Source: Ignavibacteriota bacterium (GTDB lineage Bacteria; Bacteroidota; Ignavibacteria; UBA10030; SZUA-254). Taken from it: a stretch of 56,998 nt of DNA. Below are positions 1-8,568 of the stretch, in pieces (position 1 is the stretch's first letter; each line of letters starts with the position of its first letter). The stretch spans positions 1 to 56,998 of the forward strand of contig JANYJZ010000023.1 in the NCBI GenBank assembly GCA_025358305.1. The letters run 5' to 3'. The position numbers were made by a program, and so were the translations under genes. A model generated the notes under the pieces. The model saw only the letters and a program-made list of their open reading frames with translations. It was not told where the DNA came from and made no database searches.

Positions 1-1
1 C

Positions 2-553
2 GAGAAGAACAAAGAAACCCTCCACGGGCCGTTCAACCTCGGCGACGCGCTCTACAAACAGGACCGCTTCGACGAGGCGGCCGAACAGTACCGCAACGCC
101 GCCGCAAAGACGACCGATCCGACCGTCAAGGCGGAAGCGCTCCATAATCTGGGGAACACGATGCTCAAGGCGCAGAAGTACCCCGAGAGCATTGCATCGT
201 ACAAGGAAGCGCTGAAGCTCAATCCGAAGGACGCGGACACGAAATACAATATGGAATACGCGAAGGCGATGCTGAAGCAGCAAGAACAGCAGAAACAACA
301 GCAGAAGAAAGACGACAAGAAGAAGGACGATAAAAAGGACGACAAAAAGAAGCAAGACCAGAACAAGGATCAGCAGAACAAAGACCAGCAGCAGCAAAAG
401 CAGCAGGATCAGAAACAGGAGCAGAAGAAGCAGCAGATCTCCAAAGCGGACGCCGAGCGGATCCTCGAGGCTCTGCGCAACGAGGAAAAGAACGTGAAGA
501 AGAAGCTCCAAAAGAAAGCACCCTCGCAGGTGAAGGTGGAAAAAGACTGGTGA
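2..553 (+). CDS. batC: BatC-like TPR protein (5' end outside window)
   Basis: Frame is open from base 2 and ends with TGA at 551-553; 183 residues are visible and the start lies upstream of the window. The visible part has tetratricopeptide motifs (FNLGDALYKQDRFDEAAEQY and a second TPR around LHNLGNTMLKAQKYPESIASY), followed by a roughly 60-residue low-complexity tail made almost only of Lys, Gln and Asp. TPR followed by a charged tail and then batD and batE is the usual order of the Bacteroidota aerotolerance (Bat) operon, where BatA/B (VWA domain) genes would precede it; those are not in view. The role of Bat proteins is only partly known (periplasmic complex linked to stress tolerance and virulence). 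batD follows with a GTGA stop/start overlap. Confidence 0.8.
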   Translation, partial: EKNKETLHGPFNLGDALYKQDRFDEAAEQYRNAAAKTTDPTVKAEALHNLGNTMLKAQKYPESIASYKEALKLNPKDADTKYNMEYAKAMLKQQEQQKQQQKKDDKKKDDKKDDKKKQDQNKDQQNKDQQQQKQQDQKQEQKKQQISKADAERILEALRNEEKNVKKKLQKKAPSQVKVEKDW

Positions 554-2394
554 GCTCCAGAGCTCTGACATACGTCCCCAGGATGCGGTCCTTCATCCTA
601 TTGCTGGTGCTGTCCGCACTCGCCTGCCCGGCCTTCTCCCAGAATGCCGCGTTCACCGCGTCGGTCGACAAGAACCAGCTCACCACCTCTGACCAGCTCC
701 AGGTGACCTTCTGGCTCAACGGCTCGAGCGGGGGGAAGAACTTTCGCCCGCCCACCTTCAACGATTTCCTCGTCCTATCCGGCCCGAACCAGTCGACGAG
801 CATGCAGTTCATCAACGGTTCGATGTCGTCTTCCGTGTCGTACGGGTACGTTCTCCAGCCCCGGGCCGAAGGAAAGTTCACGATCGGGCCGGCGACGATC
901 GAATACGACGGCAAGCTCCTGAAGTCCCAGCCGGTCGCGATCCAGGTCTCCAAGGGGGCCGCACGCCCGAACCAGGGAAAGCAGGGGAACGACGCGGAGG
1001 TCGGCAAGCAGATCGGCGACAACCTCTACCTTAAGGTCGTGATCGACAAGTCAAAGATCTACCAGGGTGAGCAGATCACGGTGACGTACAAGATCTACAC
1101 GCGCGTGAGTGTCGTGAACTATCAGATCTCAAAGGTCCCGGCCCTTACGGGCTTTTGGAGCGAGGATGTCGAGGTCCCGAAGCAGATCCAGCTCACGACC
1201 GAGACGATCGCGGGGAAGCAGTACCGCGTCGGCATCCTCAAGAAGGTCGCCCTTTTTCCCCAGAGGAGCGGTTCGCTCGACCTCGACCCGATGGAAGTGG
1301 AGTGCGTCGTCCAGGTGCAGTCGCGCAAGAAGACGAACGACCTCTTCGATCAATTTTTTAACGACCCCTTCTTCGGCAACGTCCAGAACGTCAACTACAA
1401 GGTCCACAGCGATCCGGTGAAGATCAACGTTCTCCCGCTTCCTTCGGCGTCCGTACCCGCGAGCTTTCACGGAGCGGTGGGAAAATACGCGATGGAGGTC
1501 TGGCTCGACAAGGAGAAGACGAGCACGAACGAACCGGTGACGCTCAAGGTGAAGATCACCGGACGCGGCAACATCAAGCTCCTGGAAGCGCCGTCACTCA
1601 ATGTCCCTCCCGACATCGAACGGTACGATCCGAAGGTCTCCGACAATATTTCAAAGGGGGCGGAAGTACTCACCGGAAGCCGGACGTTCGAGTATCTCCT
1701 TATCCCCAGGCACGCCGGGGAGCAGCATATACCGCCGGTGGAGTTCTCCTACTTCGACCTCGATAAGAAATCGTATTCCACGCTCTCCGGACCCGCGTTC
1801 ACGGTGAACGTCGCCAAAGGAACACAGACCGTCTCGTCGACCGTCTCCGGCCTCGGGAAAGAAGACGTGAAGATGCTCGGGGAGGATATCCGTTTCATCA
1901 AGAGCGACCAGTTCACGTTCCGGCGCAAGGGGACGTCGTTCGTCTCGTCGCCGGTCTTCTACGTCCTGGCCCTGAGTCCGTTCTTCGCGTTCGTCGGGTT
2001 TGTCGTCCTTCTTCGGCGGAGGGAAAAGGCGCTTGGCGATGTCGCCGGACTGAGAAACCGGAAGGCCCGGAAGGTCGCGCAGCGCAGGCTCACCGAAGCG
2101 AAGAAGTTCCTTGACGCTCAGAAGAAGGAAGAGTTCTACGCGGAAACCTCGCGCGCGCTCTTCGGCTACATTTCCGATAAGCTTGCGATCCCGCCGGCGG
2201 ATCTCTCGCTCGAATCGATCCGGCGCTCCCTCGAAGGGCGCGGCGTGAAGGCGGAGCTCGTTGAGCGCCTCGCCAGGTCGCTCGAGCAGTGCGAGTTCGC
2301 CCGGTTCGCCCCGTCGGTGGGCTCGATCGAAATGGGCGGCATGTACTCGGAGACTGTGGACCTCATTTCATCGATGGAGGATACGATACGATGA
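550..2394 (+). CDS. batD: BatD / oxygen-tolerance family membrane protein
   Basis: A 614-residue protein of the BatD family. A GTG at 550 overlaps the batC stop and has AAGGTGGA about 10 bases upstream; an in-frame ATG at 583 begins right at the signal peptide (MRSFILLLVLSALACPAFS), so either start is possible and 583 fits secretion better. After the signal peptide come several beta-sandwich domains, a region rich in Phe/Asp near residue 275 (DLFDQFFNDPFF), one transmembrane segment near residues 465-485 (PVFYVLALSPFFAFVGFVVLL), and a cytoplasmic helical tail. This length and topology match BatD. The gene lies between the TPR proteins BatC and BatE, overlapping both (GTGA and ATGA), which implies translational coupling. 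Confidence 0.85.
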   Translation: MSSRALTYVPRMRSFILLLVLSALACPAFSQNAAFTASVDKNQLTTSDQLQVTFWLNGSSGGKNFRPPTFNDFLVLSGPNQSTSMQFINGSMSSSVSYGYVLQPRAEGKFTIGPATIEYDGKLLKSQPVAIQVSKGAARPNQGKQGNDAEVGKQIGDNLYLKVVIDKSKIYQGEQITVTYKIYTRVSVVNYQISKVPALTGFWSEDVEVPKQIQLTTETIAGKQYRVGILKKVALFPQRSGSLDLDPMEVECVVQVQSRKKTNDLFDQFFNDPFFGNVQNVNYKVHSDPVKINVLPLPSASVPASFHGAVGKYAMEVWLDKEKTSTNEPVTLKVKITGRGNIKLLEAPSLNVPPDIERYDPKVSDNISKGAEVLTGSRTFEYLLIPRHAGEQHIPPVEFSYFDLDKKSYSTLSGPAFTVNVAKGTQTVSSTVSGLGKEDVKMLGEDIRFIKSDQFTFRRKGTSFVSSPVFYVLALSPFFAFVGFVVLLRRREKALGDVAGLRNRKARKVAQRRLTEAKKFLDAQKKEEFYAETSRALFGYISDKLAIPPADLSLESIRRSLEGRGVKAELVERLARSLEQCEFARFAPSVGSIEMGGMYSETVDLISSMEDTIR

Positions 2395-3146
2395 AACGCG
2401 CTCTCGTGTTGATCGTGATCGTTTGCTCTTCCTTCGCGGCCAAAGCTGACGAAGCGGCACTCCAATTTGAAAAGGCGAACGCGGCATACCGGAACGCCGA
2501 CTTCGCCGATGCGGCGAAGATGTACGAAGAGGTCTTGGCGAGCGGACAGGAGAGCGCGGCGCTCTACTACAATCTCGGTAACACCTATTTCAAGTTACAG
2601 AACATGCCCGCCGCCCTCCTGAATTATGAACGGGCCTTGAGGCTTGTGCCAGGCGACGATGACATCAGGTATAATCTCCGCCTCGCGAATCTGCGCGTCA
2701 TCGACAAGATCGAGCCGGTCCCGGAGCTCTTCTTCATGGAATGGTGGGACGCACTCCTGTCCACGTTCTCCGCCGAAGGGTGGGGGATCCTCGCGATCAT
2801 CGCCATGTGGACCGCTGCAGCTGCCGCGGCATTGATGCTCGCGACACGCTCATTCCTCGTCCAGCGGAGCATGCTTGTACTTCTGTTTCTCGCTCTCGGC
2901 GCCGGCGCGCTGGGACTCACTTCGGCCTTTCAGCGCCGCCATCTTGAGGACGTTGCCCATAGCGCGATCGTCTTCGCCGCCTCCGTTCCTGTAAAGAGCG
3001 CGCCGGACGTCAAAAGCACCGACCTCTTCGTCCTCCATGAGGGAGTGAAAGTGGATCTCCTTGACGAGGTGGGCATTTGGCGCAAGATCCGCCTGGCTGA
3101 TGGAAAGATCGGCTGGCTGCCCATCGAGTCTCTGAGCATCATCTGA
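2391..3146 (+). CDS. batE: BatE-like TPR and SH3 membrane protein
   Basis: A 251-residue protein beginning at ATG 2391, inside the batD stop (ATGA), with GGAGG ten bases upstream. A longer frame from 2289 lacks a sensible N-terminus, so I chose 2391. Order of parts: signal peptide (MKRALVLIVIVCSSFAAKA), TPR repeats over about residues 22-105 (YYNLGNTYFKLQNMPAALLNY), two transmembrane helices near 130-152 and 158-178, then a C-terminal bacterial SH3-like domain ending GKIGWLPIESLSII. This TPR-TM-TM-SH3 plan is that of BatE. It is the last gene of the operon; a weak hairpin (CGCCGC/GCGGCG) lies just after the stop. Confidence 0.82.
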   Translation: MKRALVLIVIVCSSFAAKADEAALQFEKANAAYRNADFADAAKMYEEVLASGQESAALYYNLGNTYFKLQNMPAALLNYERALRLVPGDDDIRYNLRLANLRVIDKIEPVPELFFMEWWDALLSTFSAEGWGILAIIAMWTAAAAAALMLATRSFLVQRSMLVLLFLALGAGALGLTSAFQRRHLEDVAHSAIVFAASVPVKSAPDVKSTDLFVLHEGVKVDLLDEVGIWRKIRLADGKIGWLPIESLSII

Positions 3147-3554
3147 GTCTGTCGCCGCTGGACTCTGGCGGCGGTATTTCCTATATTCCAACGAGTAGCA
3201 TCGGTAACAATCCGATATGTGGCGTAGGGAGGTTCGAAAGGGATACGGAATGCGCATGCAGACCATTCTCCAGTTATTTGGTAGATTCCCGCAGTTCAAC
3301 CGACGAACGCAAGAGACTTTTCAATCCGAGTTCGCTCCGAACATCGGCATCCCTTGCATCGAATACCCCGTTCGTATTCACTCATTCCCCTTATTCTTCC
3401 GGATTAGTCTTCGAGTTCATCTCAAGTCCAATCCACGAGTACTCGGTGCGATGTCCCCATGTCTACCGGGTAACTTCTCGGACGCGTATTCCATTGATGT
3501 TAATTGAGAACGTACTGCCCACATCGCTCGTTGAGAGCATACAATGAACGGTCG
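3147..3554 (+). other. Intergenic region, AT-richer, no convincing gene
   Basis: About 400 bases between batE and the next recognisable gene. A weak hairpin with 6-base arms (CGCCGC and GCGGCG) lies at 3153-3176. A sigma70-like pair TGGACT (3159-3164), 17 bases, TATATT (3182-3187) follows. Short open frames at 3217-3507 and 3278-3547 have no signal peptide, recognisable domain or good ribosome site, and are lower in GC than flanking genes; I do not call them. A long untranslated leader or a decayed gene are both possible. Confidence 0.4.
3159..3187 (+). promoter_or_regulatory. Candidate sigma70-like promoter
   Basis: TGGACT at 3159-3164 and TATATT at 3182-3187 with a 17-base spacer ending TTTCC, close to the extended -10 pattern TTYCGTAKATT seen at other starts in this window. 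Transcription would begin near 3194 and could serve the T9SS cargo gene ending at 5450. The -35 matches TTGACA at 4 of 6 positions. Confidence 0.35.
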
Positions 3555-5450
3555 ATGTCGCTCAGAAACTCCAGGAATGTCGCATGGAGCACTGTCCAAG
3601 AATCTCACATCTCCAGATGTTCGTGGGCAAATGTCATGACTCTCATCATCTTGACTATGGTGCTCTCGTACACATCCTACACGCAGCAAGACACTCTGAT
3701 TGATGTCCTCCCTCTGAAGATCGGCAATAGCTGGGTATACCACTACTATCTGCTGAATTCCAATGGAACATCCCACACAGCGGTCACTGATACCGGCACC
3801 GTCCAATACACGATCATCGGGAAGACTCAATTATCGGATTCCACGCGGTGGCAATTCATTCGGCAGCTCAGTTACACTCGGCATATTGACGGGAATCCGT
3901 ATTGGTACTCGGGCTATGACTCATCCAATTTTGAGGTCGTAGAATTCACGAACGGTCGTCACGAAATCTATACGCCAGTATTTAACAGTTCCAATATCTT
4001 TCCACTCCAGAAGGCATATGCCGACTCAGACAGATTCTTCAGATACGTCATCGCCGACACTTCGCAAGAGGCGACGTTCAACGTAAAACTGATCGACCAG
4101 AATGATCCATCGTTGACGTATCGTGATTCTCTCAGGCTGCGTGCTGATACCGGTATTGTCCGATCACGTGCGTTCCAATTTTTAGGATTTCCTGCAAGCT
4201 ACCGCCGTGTGGATCACGATCTTCTTGCGTTCTACACATCTCCGTACACCGGCCCCTACCTGAGTCACCCGGAATCAGTTTCTGTAACGTCATTTGCTGG
4301 TATTCCAAAGGATACGGTGATCGTAGTTCGAAACATCGGGATCGACACGCTTCGGATCAGCTCAATCGAGAGCTCCGATAACGCGCTAAGGGTCAGCTTC
4401 TCGACGTCGGATGTTCCGCCGTTACAAGATCTGTCCATTTCGCTGCGATTTCTTTCCGACTCTGGAGGGACCAGGAGGCTCAATCTGAGGCTTTTGAGTA
4501 ATTCCGCGGCTTCGCCTGATACTATCGCCATCTCGTTCCTCAACAGGGTGCGTGCCGTCATGCGTCTTCCTATGAAGACCATCGACTTCGGGGGTATCAT
4601 CCTGTCCAGGAGATACAAGGATACCCTCGTCGCGATAACGAACGAAAGCAACATTCCGCTAACTGTGGATAGTATCAGGATTACAAGCCCGGAGTTTTCC
4701 GTCTCGCCGGCAACGACCGTACTAGGGGCGCGTCAGACGGTGCTGTTCAATTTTCGATGCACTCCCACGCCGGCTCTTTACCATAACGCGAATGCCGTGA
4801 TCTTTACAAATGCGATCACATCTCCAGATACGATCCACTTGTTGGCAAGTGTTCAGGGAGGCATCCTGACATTCGACAACAGAACCATCGATTTCGGCAA
4901 TGTCGAGGTGGGCAGCACGGCAGATACGCTCATCTTTATGCTTCCTCTCGGTAACGCGGATCTCTACACGACGAGAAGTATGCCGAATGACCCGTCGTTT
5001 AGTTCCTCGGGCCCGCTTCCGGGGTGGTTGCGGAAATACTTTGATTATATTGACACGATACGCTTCAGCCCGACAGCCATCGGGTACAAGAGCGCAGTGA
5101 TTATCTATTCGTATACATCATCTTTTATCGGAGATAATCTCACCATGACTGATACGATCTGGATTTCGGGCATCGGTACGCCGGCTGCAGAGTACGCCTT
5201 GTATCAGAATTATCCCAATCCGTTTAATCCGGAGACCCACATCGAGTACGAACTCGCGGCGCCGGGCGATGTGAAACTTACGATCTCCAATATGCTCGGA
5301 CAAGTGGTCGCAATCCTGGTCAACGCGAGGCAGGTCGAGGGGGTGCACCGGGTAGATTTTAATCCAGCACGATTGTCGAGTGGGATCTATTTTTACAGCA
5401 TTCAAAGCGGCGGCCATGTCATCACGAAAAAGATGACCTTGCTCAGATGA
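3555..5450 (+). CDS. T9SS-exported protein with HYDIN/ASPM-like Ig repeats
   Basis: The start is uncertain. The frame opens at a TTG (3504); ATG 3555 and ATG 3636 are alternatives, and 3636 lies directly before the hydrophobic signal-like stretch LIILTMVLSYTSYT. From 3555 it is 631 residues. The N-terminal 230 residues are unrecognised, with a short conserved-looking start (LPLKIGNSWVYHYYL). Then come three beta-sandwich repeats of the choice-of-anchor-D/HYDIN type (motifs such as DTVIVVRNIGIDTLRISSI and IDFGGIILSRRYKDTLVAITN). The last 80 residues are a T9SS type A sorting domain (YQNYPNPFNPETHIEYEL ... GIYFYSIQSG ... KKMTLLR). Likely a secreted or surface-anchored structural protein, function unknown. 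The gene looks lower in GC than its neighbours and stands alone. Confidence 0.8.
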   Translation: MSLRNSRNVAWSTVQESHISRCSWANVMTLIILTMVLSYTSYTQQDTLIDVLPLKIGNSWVYHYYLLNSNGTSHTAVTDTGTVQYTIIGKTQLSDSTRWQFIRQLSYTRHIDGNPYWYSGYDSSNFEVVEFTNGRHEIYTPVFNSSNIFPLQKAYADSDRFFRYVIADTSQEATFNVKLIDQNDPSLTYRDSLRLRADTGIVRSRAFQFLGFPASYRRVDHDLLAFYTSPYTGPYLSHPESVSVTSFAGIPKDTVIVVRNIGIDTLRISSIESSDNALRVSFSTSDVPPLQDLSISLRFLSDSGGTRRLNLRLLSNSAASPDTIAISFLNRVRAVMRLPMKTIDFGGIILSRRYKDTLVAITNESNIPLTVDSIRITSPEFSVSPATTVLGARQTVLFNFRCTPTPALYHNANAVIFTNAITSPDTIHLLASVQGGILTFDNRTIDFGNVEVGSTADTLIFMLPLGNADLYTTRSMPNDPSFSSSGPLPGWLRKYFDYIDTIRFSPTAIGYKSAVIIYSYTSSFIGDNLTMTDTIWISGIGTPAAEYALYQNYPNPFNPETHIEYELAAPGDVKLTISNMLGQVVAILVNARQVEGVHRVDFNPARLSSGIYFYSIQSGGHVITKKMTLLR

Positions 5451-5524
5451 GAGCCATCCGTCCGTCTGGTGCAGAATCAGCGCTCGATGACCGCGCTCAA
5501 AGGCCCTTACCATGAATTCGATGG

Positions 5525-5552
5525 ATGCCCGGCTTTCAATGCCCGGCTTTCA
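5525..5552. repeat. Perfect 14-bp tandem direct repeat
   Basis: The unit ATGCCCGGCTTTCA occurs at 5525-5538 and again, without spacer, at 5539-5552. It lies between the T9SS cargo gene and the first promoter of the polysaccharide operon. No function can be assigned. Confidence 0.9.
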
Positions 5553-5565
5553 GAGTCGGCCCGAA

Positions 5566-5594
5566 TTGATTTTTGCCCCGCCGTTTCGTAGATT
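5566..5594 (+). promoter_or_regulatory. Sigma70-like promoter P1 of polysaccharide operon
   Basis: TTGATT (5566-5571), a 17-base spacer, then TAGATT (5589-5594), preceded directly by TTTCG. The 12-mer TTTCGTAGATTT is repeated exactly at the second promoter 149 bases downstream. Expected start near 5601. Confidence 0.55.
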
Positions 5595-5714
5595 TCATCT
5601 GATAAGACAGCCACTATCACCAGCGAAAGTATCCGCTCCTGCCAATTTGCGATTGCTTGACCAGATCCACTCTCCCGGTTTTCCCACATTATTTGTAGTT
5701 TTCCGCTGATTTCA

Positions 5715-5743
5715 TTGACTTTCGGGGGTCAATTTCGTAGATT
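5715..5743 (+). promoter_or_regulatory. Sigma70-like promoter P2 with palindrome over -35
   Basis: TTGACT (5715-5720), a 17-base spacer, TAGATT (5738-5743), again preceded by TTTCG. The -35 box is one arm of an inverted repeat, TTGAC at 5715-5719 and GTCAA at 5728-5732, which could bind a dimeric regulator. Expected start near 5750, leaving an 80-base leader to rfbB. Confidence 0.6.
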
Positions 5744-5829
5744 TATCTTCATTATTGCCGATTTTTTGGTTGTCTAGGGCAATTTTCGACCGGCTTCCCC
5801 GGAGGATTGTTCACTATCGCAGGGTTTGA

Positions 5830-6840
5830 ATGAATTTACTGGTTACCGGCGGTTGCGGCTTCATCGGCAGTAACTTTGTCCGGGCAATGCTGGAAAAGTA
5901 CCCCGCCTACACGGTCATAAACCTCGATTATCTCACCTACGCTGGCAACCTCCGGAACCTCGAAGGCCTGGAAAGACATCCCAAGTACCACTTCGTAAAA
6001 GGAAGCATTTGCGACCGGGGTGCGGTGAGCGCTCTCGTGTCCAAATTCGCCGTCGATGCGATCGTGAATTTTGCTGCCGAGACGCACGTTGACAGGAGCA
6101 TCTCTGGATCGTCGGTCTTTGTCGAGACGAACGTGGGGGGCACGAATACCCTGCTCGAAGTTGCGAAGGATCATGGTATCAAACGGTTCGTGCAGGTTTC
6201 TACCGATGAGGTGTACGGCTCCCTTGGCGCATCCGGCGCTTTTACCGAGTCGACGCCGCTCCATCCGAACAGCCCGTACGCGGCATCGAAAGCTGCTGCT
6301 GACTTGCTCGTATTGGCCTACCACCACACGTTTGGACTTCCGGCCCTCATTACCCGCTGTTCGAACAACTACGGCCCCTATCAGTTCCCGGAAAAGCTTA
6401 TTCCGCTCATGATCATCAACGCGCTCAACGACAAACCGCTCCCGGTCTACGGCGACGGACTCAATGTCCGTGACTGGCTTCATGTGAGCGATCACTGTAC
6501 GGCGATCGACGCTGTGCTCCACAGCGGCAACGTTGGAGAGGTGTACAACGTCGGCGGAGAGAATGAGTGGAAGAACATCGACATCGTCCGCCTCCTCCTC
6601 TCGCACGTCCGCAAGCCCGAGACCCTCATTACGTTCGTGAAGGACCGCCCCGGTCACGACCGGCGGTATGCCATCGACGCGGCGAAGATCGGCTCGAAAC
6701 TTGGATGGAAGCCTTCGGTGAAGTTTGAAGGCGGAATGCGTTCGACGATTGAGTGGTACCAGCAGCATGAATCGTGGTGGCGTGAGATCATCACAGGTGA
6801 ATATCAGGACTATTATCGAAAAATGTATGCCGACCGCTAA
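5830..6840 (+). CDS. rfbB: dTDP-glucose 4,6-dehydratase
   Basis: 336 residues, the usual RfbB/RmlB length. It converts dTDP-glucose to dTDP-4-keto-6-deoxyglucose, the precursor of rhamnose and other deoxysugars, in the cytoplasm. Visible hallmarks: NAD-binding GGCGFIGS at residues 7-14 (Rossmann GxxGxxG), the dehydratase triad segment STDEVYG with Asp126-Glu127, and the SDR Tyr150/Lys154 pair in YAASK. It opens the polysaccharide operon after a two-promoter leader. No rfbA, rfbC or rfbD is in the window, so the nucleotide sugar supply and its final product depend on genes elsewhere. The next gene overlaps its 3' end by 14 bases. Confidence 0.93.
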   Translation: MNLLVTGGCGFIGSNFVRAMLEKYPAYTVINLDYLTYAGNLRNLEGLERHPKYHFVKGSICDRGAVSALVSKFAVDAIVNFAAETHVDRSISGSSVFVETNVGGTNTLLEVAKDHGIKRFVQVSTDEVYGSLGASGAFTESTPLHPNSPYAASKAAADLLVLAYHHTFGLPALITRCSNNYGPYQFPEKLIPLMIINALNDKPLPVYGDGLNVRDWLHVSDHCTAIDAVLHSGNVGEVYNVGGENEWKNIDIVRLLLSHVRKPETLITFVKDRPGHDRRYAIDAAKIGSKLGWKPSVKFEGGMRSTIEWYQQHESWWREIITGEYQDYYRKMYADR

Positions 6841-8548
6841 CGCCGTGCCCCGGAATGCCGGGTACTATTGCCGTTCTGCCTGGAACTCTACGGCGTGCAT
6901 TATTGCCGTTGTGGGCCTCCTTGCCCTGAGTTCTGTTCTGGCCGATGCACAGTCTCAGTCGGGTAGTGCAAAGAAGGATGACGACATTGAATCGCTTCTA
7001 CAGGAGAAGATGCAGGCGACCGCCGCGCAAGCACCTGGCGGCGCCGCGGTGGCGCTCGAATCCGCGGTCAATCCTGAACAGTATTACGTCGGTCCTTCGG
7101 ATATCATTTCTGTCAACATCTGGATGAGCCCGCCGGTGAGTTTTATTCTGACCGTCACGCCCGAAGGAACGCTCATCATTCCCACGGTGGGCGAAGTAAA
7201 TCTGGTTGATCTGACCCTCGCTGACGCGAAGCAGCGCATCGTGAAGGAGGTGCGGAGAAAGTATCTTGCGCCGGACGTCACCGCCACGCTGCTGAAGCCG
7301 CGGCCGATCGTCGTGAGCATCACAGGAAACATCCTCAATCCGGGCCTCTACACATTGAACGCCGTGGACCGGGTGAACAAGCTCATCGAAGAGGCGAATA
7401 AACTCACGAAGCTCCAGTCGCCGTACGATCTCGCACCACTGAAGAGAAGCATGTCGACGCGGAATATCGTCCTCAAGCACCGAAATGGCTCTGAACACAG
7501 GGTCGACCTTCCCAAGTACTTTGCCATGCAGGTGGATTCATTGAACCCGTATCTTCGGGAAGGCGACGTCGTTATCATCCCGAGGAGGGAGATCAAGAAG
7601 AATGTCTTCGGCGTGTACGGCCAGGTGAATGCCCCCGGGCGCTACGAATATGTGGATGGCGACAACGTGCTCGATGCCATCCGCGTCGCCCAGGGCGTAA
7701 CCAACCTCGCGATCTCAAACAAAGCCATCTTCTCCAGGCTTAGCAGTGACGGCTCGACGCTTACGACACGCGTGATCAATCTGCTGGCGATGATGACCGG
7801 AGCGGAACAAAACATCCCCTTGGAGCCGGGGGATAGGATCGTGGTCCAGGGGAAGAACGATCTGCGTGAGGACTATAATGTGGATATAAAAGGCGAGGTC
7901 CAATTTCCCGCGACGTACCCGATAACGAAGGATCGGACGCGGCTCTCGGAGATGATACGACAGGCAGGCGGATTGACGGACAACGCTGATCTGGGGACCG
8001 CAACCATTATCCGCAAGACGTACAACGAGGAGGATATTCCCGGCGAAGCAATGATCAGCCAGCGAGGTGTGGTCTCCACGCAGGACACACTCGGTTATGG
8101 ACTGGAAAATTCGCTTCGGTTTACAAGGGAAGCCGTCACGGTCGATTTTGTGAAGCTGCTTGTGCAAGGAGATAGCACGCAGGACGTTTTCCTTCAGGCA
8201 GAAGACGAGATCATCATTCCGAAGCGCCAGCACACGATCTACGTCTTCGGTCAGGTCGCAACGCCGGGACATGTTGCATATGCCGAAGGAAAGAATACGG
8301 ACTACTACGTCCAAAAGGCGGGCGGATTTTCGGACCGGGCGAGCCGGGGAGACGTCAAGGTCGTGAAGTCGAAAACGAAGCAGTGGCTTTCTCCCGGTGA
8401 GACGCGCATCGAGCCAGGCGATTACATCTGGATCCCGGCGGAGCCGGACCATCCATTCTCGTATTATATGACCGTGGCAAGTCAGGCAGCCGCAGTCCTC
8501 AGCGTGATCATCGGCGTGGCCGTATTGGTCGTGCAGGTTTCCAAGTAA
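6827..8548 (+). CDS. Polysaccharide export protein with SLBB domains (Wza/OPX type)
   Basis: 573 residues from ATG 6827, which overlaps the rfbB end; a longer frame from 6725 is rejected because it lies inside rfbB. It has a hydrophobic export signal near residues 23-41. A Poly_export domain follows (about residues 86-160, YVGPSDIISVNIW ... GEVNLVDLTLADA), then about four SLBB repeats (for example VYGQVNAPGRYEYVDG and VFGQVATPGHVAYAEG), and a C-terminal hydrophobic segment (about 545-570). This is the architecture of outer-membrane polysaccharide export (OPX) proteins, which form the exit channel for capsule or EPS. No lipobox cysteine is evident at the signal cleavage site, unlike E. coli Wza. 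Its partner is probably the Wzz-like protein just downstream. Confidence 0.85.
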   Translation: MPTANAVPRNAGYYCRSAWNSTACIIAVVGLLALSSVLADAQSQSGSAKKDDDIESLLQEKMQATAAQAPGGAAVALESAVNPEQYYVGPSDIISVNIWMSPPVSFILTVTPEGTLIIPTVGEVNLVDLTLADAKQRIVKEVRRKYLAPDVTATLLKPRPIVVSITGNILNPGLYTLNAVDRVNKLIEEANKLTKLQSPYDLAPLKRSMSTRNIVLKHRNGSEHRVDLPKYFAMQVDSLNPYLREGDVVIIPRREIKKNVFGVYGQVNAPGRYEYVDGDNVLDAIRVAQGVTNLAISNKAIFSRLSSDGSTLTTRVINLLAMMTGAEQNIPLEPGDRIVVQGKNDLREDYNVDIKGEVQFPATYPITKDRTRLSEMIRQAGGLTDNADLGTATIIRKTYNEEDIPGEAMISQRGVVSTQDTLGYGLENSLRFTREAVTVDFVKLLVQGDSTQDVFLQAEDEIIIPKRQHTIYVFGQVATPGHVAYAEGKNTDYYVQKAGGFSDRASRGDVKVVKSKTKQWLSPGETRIEPGDYIWIPAEPDHPFSYYMTVASQAAAVLSVIIGVAVLVVQVSK

Positions 8549-8568
8549 CCATCAGAAGAGGTGTTTGA

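Larger units (their letters stand above)
5451..5829 (+). other. Regulatory gap upstream of the exopolysaccharide operon
   Basis: 379 bases without a gene. It holds a perfect tandem pair of a 14-base unit (5525-5552), two well-matched sigma70-like promoters (5566-5594 and 5715-5743) sharing the identical 12-mer TTTCGTAGATTT, and an inverted repeat TTGAC...GTCAA over the second -35 box. The final 100 bases before rfbB are AT-rich. No terminator with a T-run is visible after the gene ending at 5450. Confidence 0.5.

Noticed and set aside
3217-3547. Small plus-strand frames between batE and the T9SS cargo gene
   Set aside because: Two overlapping frames with no domain, signal peptide or good ribosome site; not distinguishable from chance.
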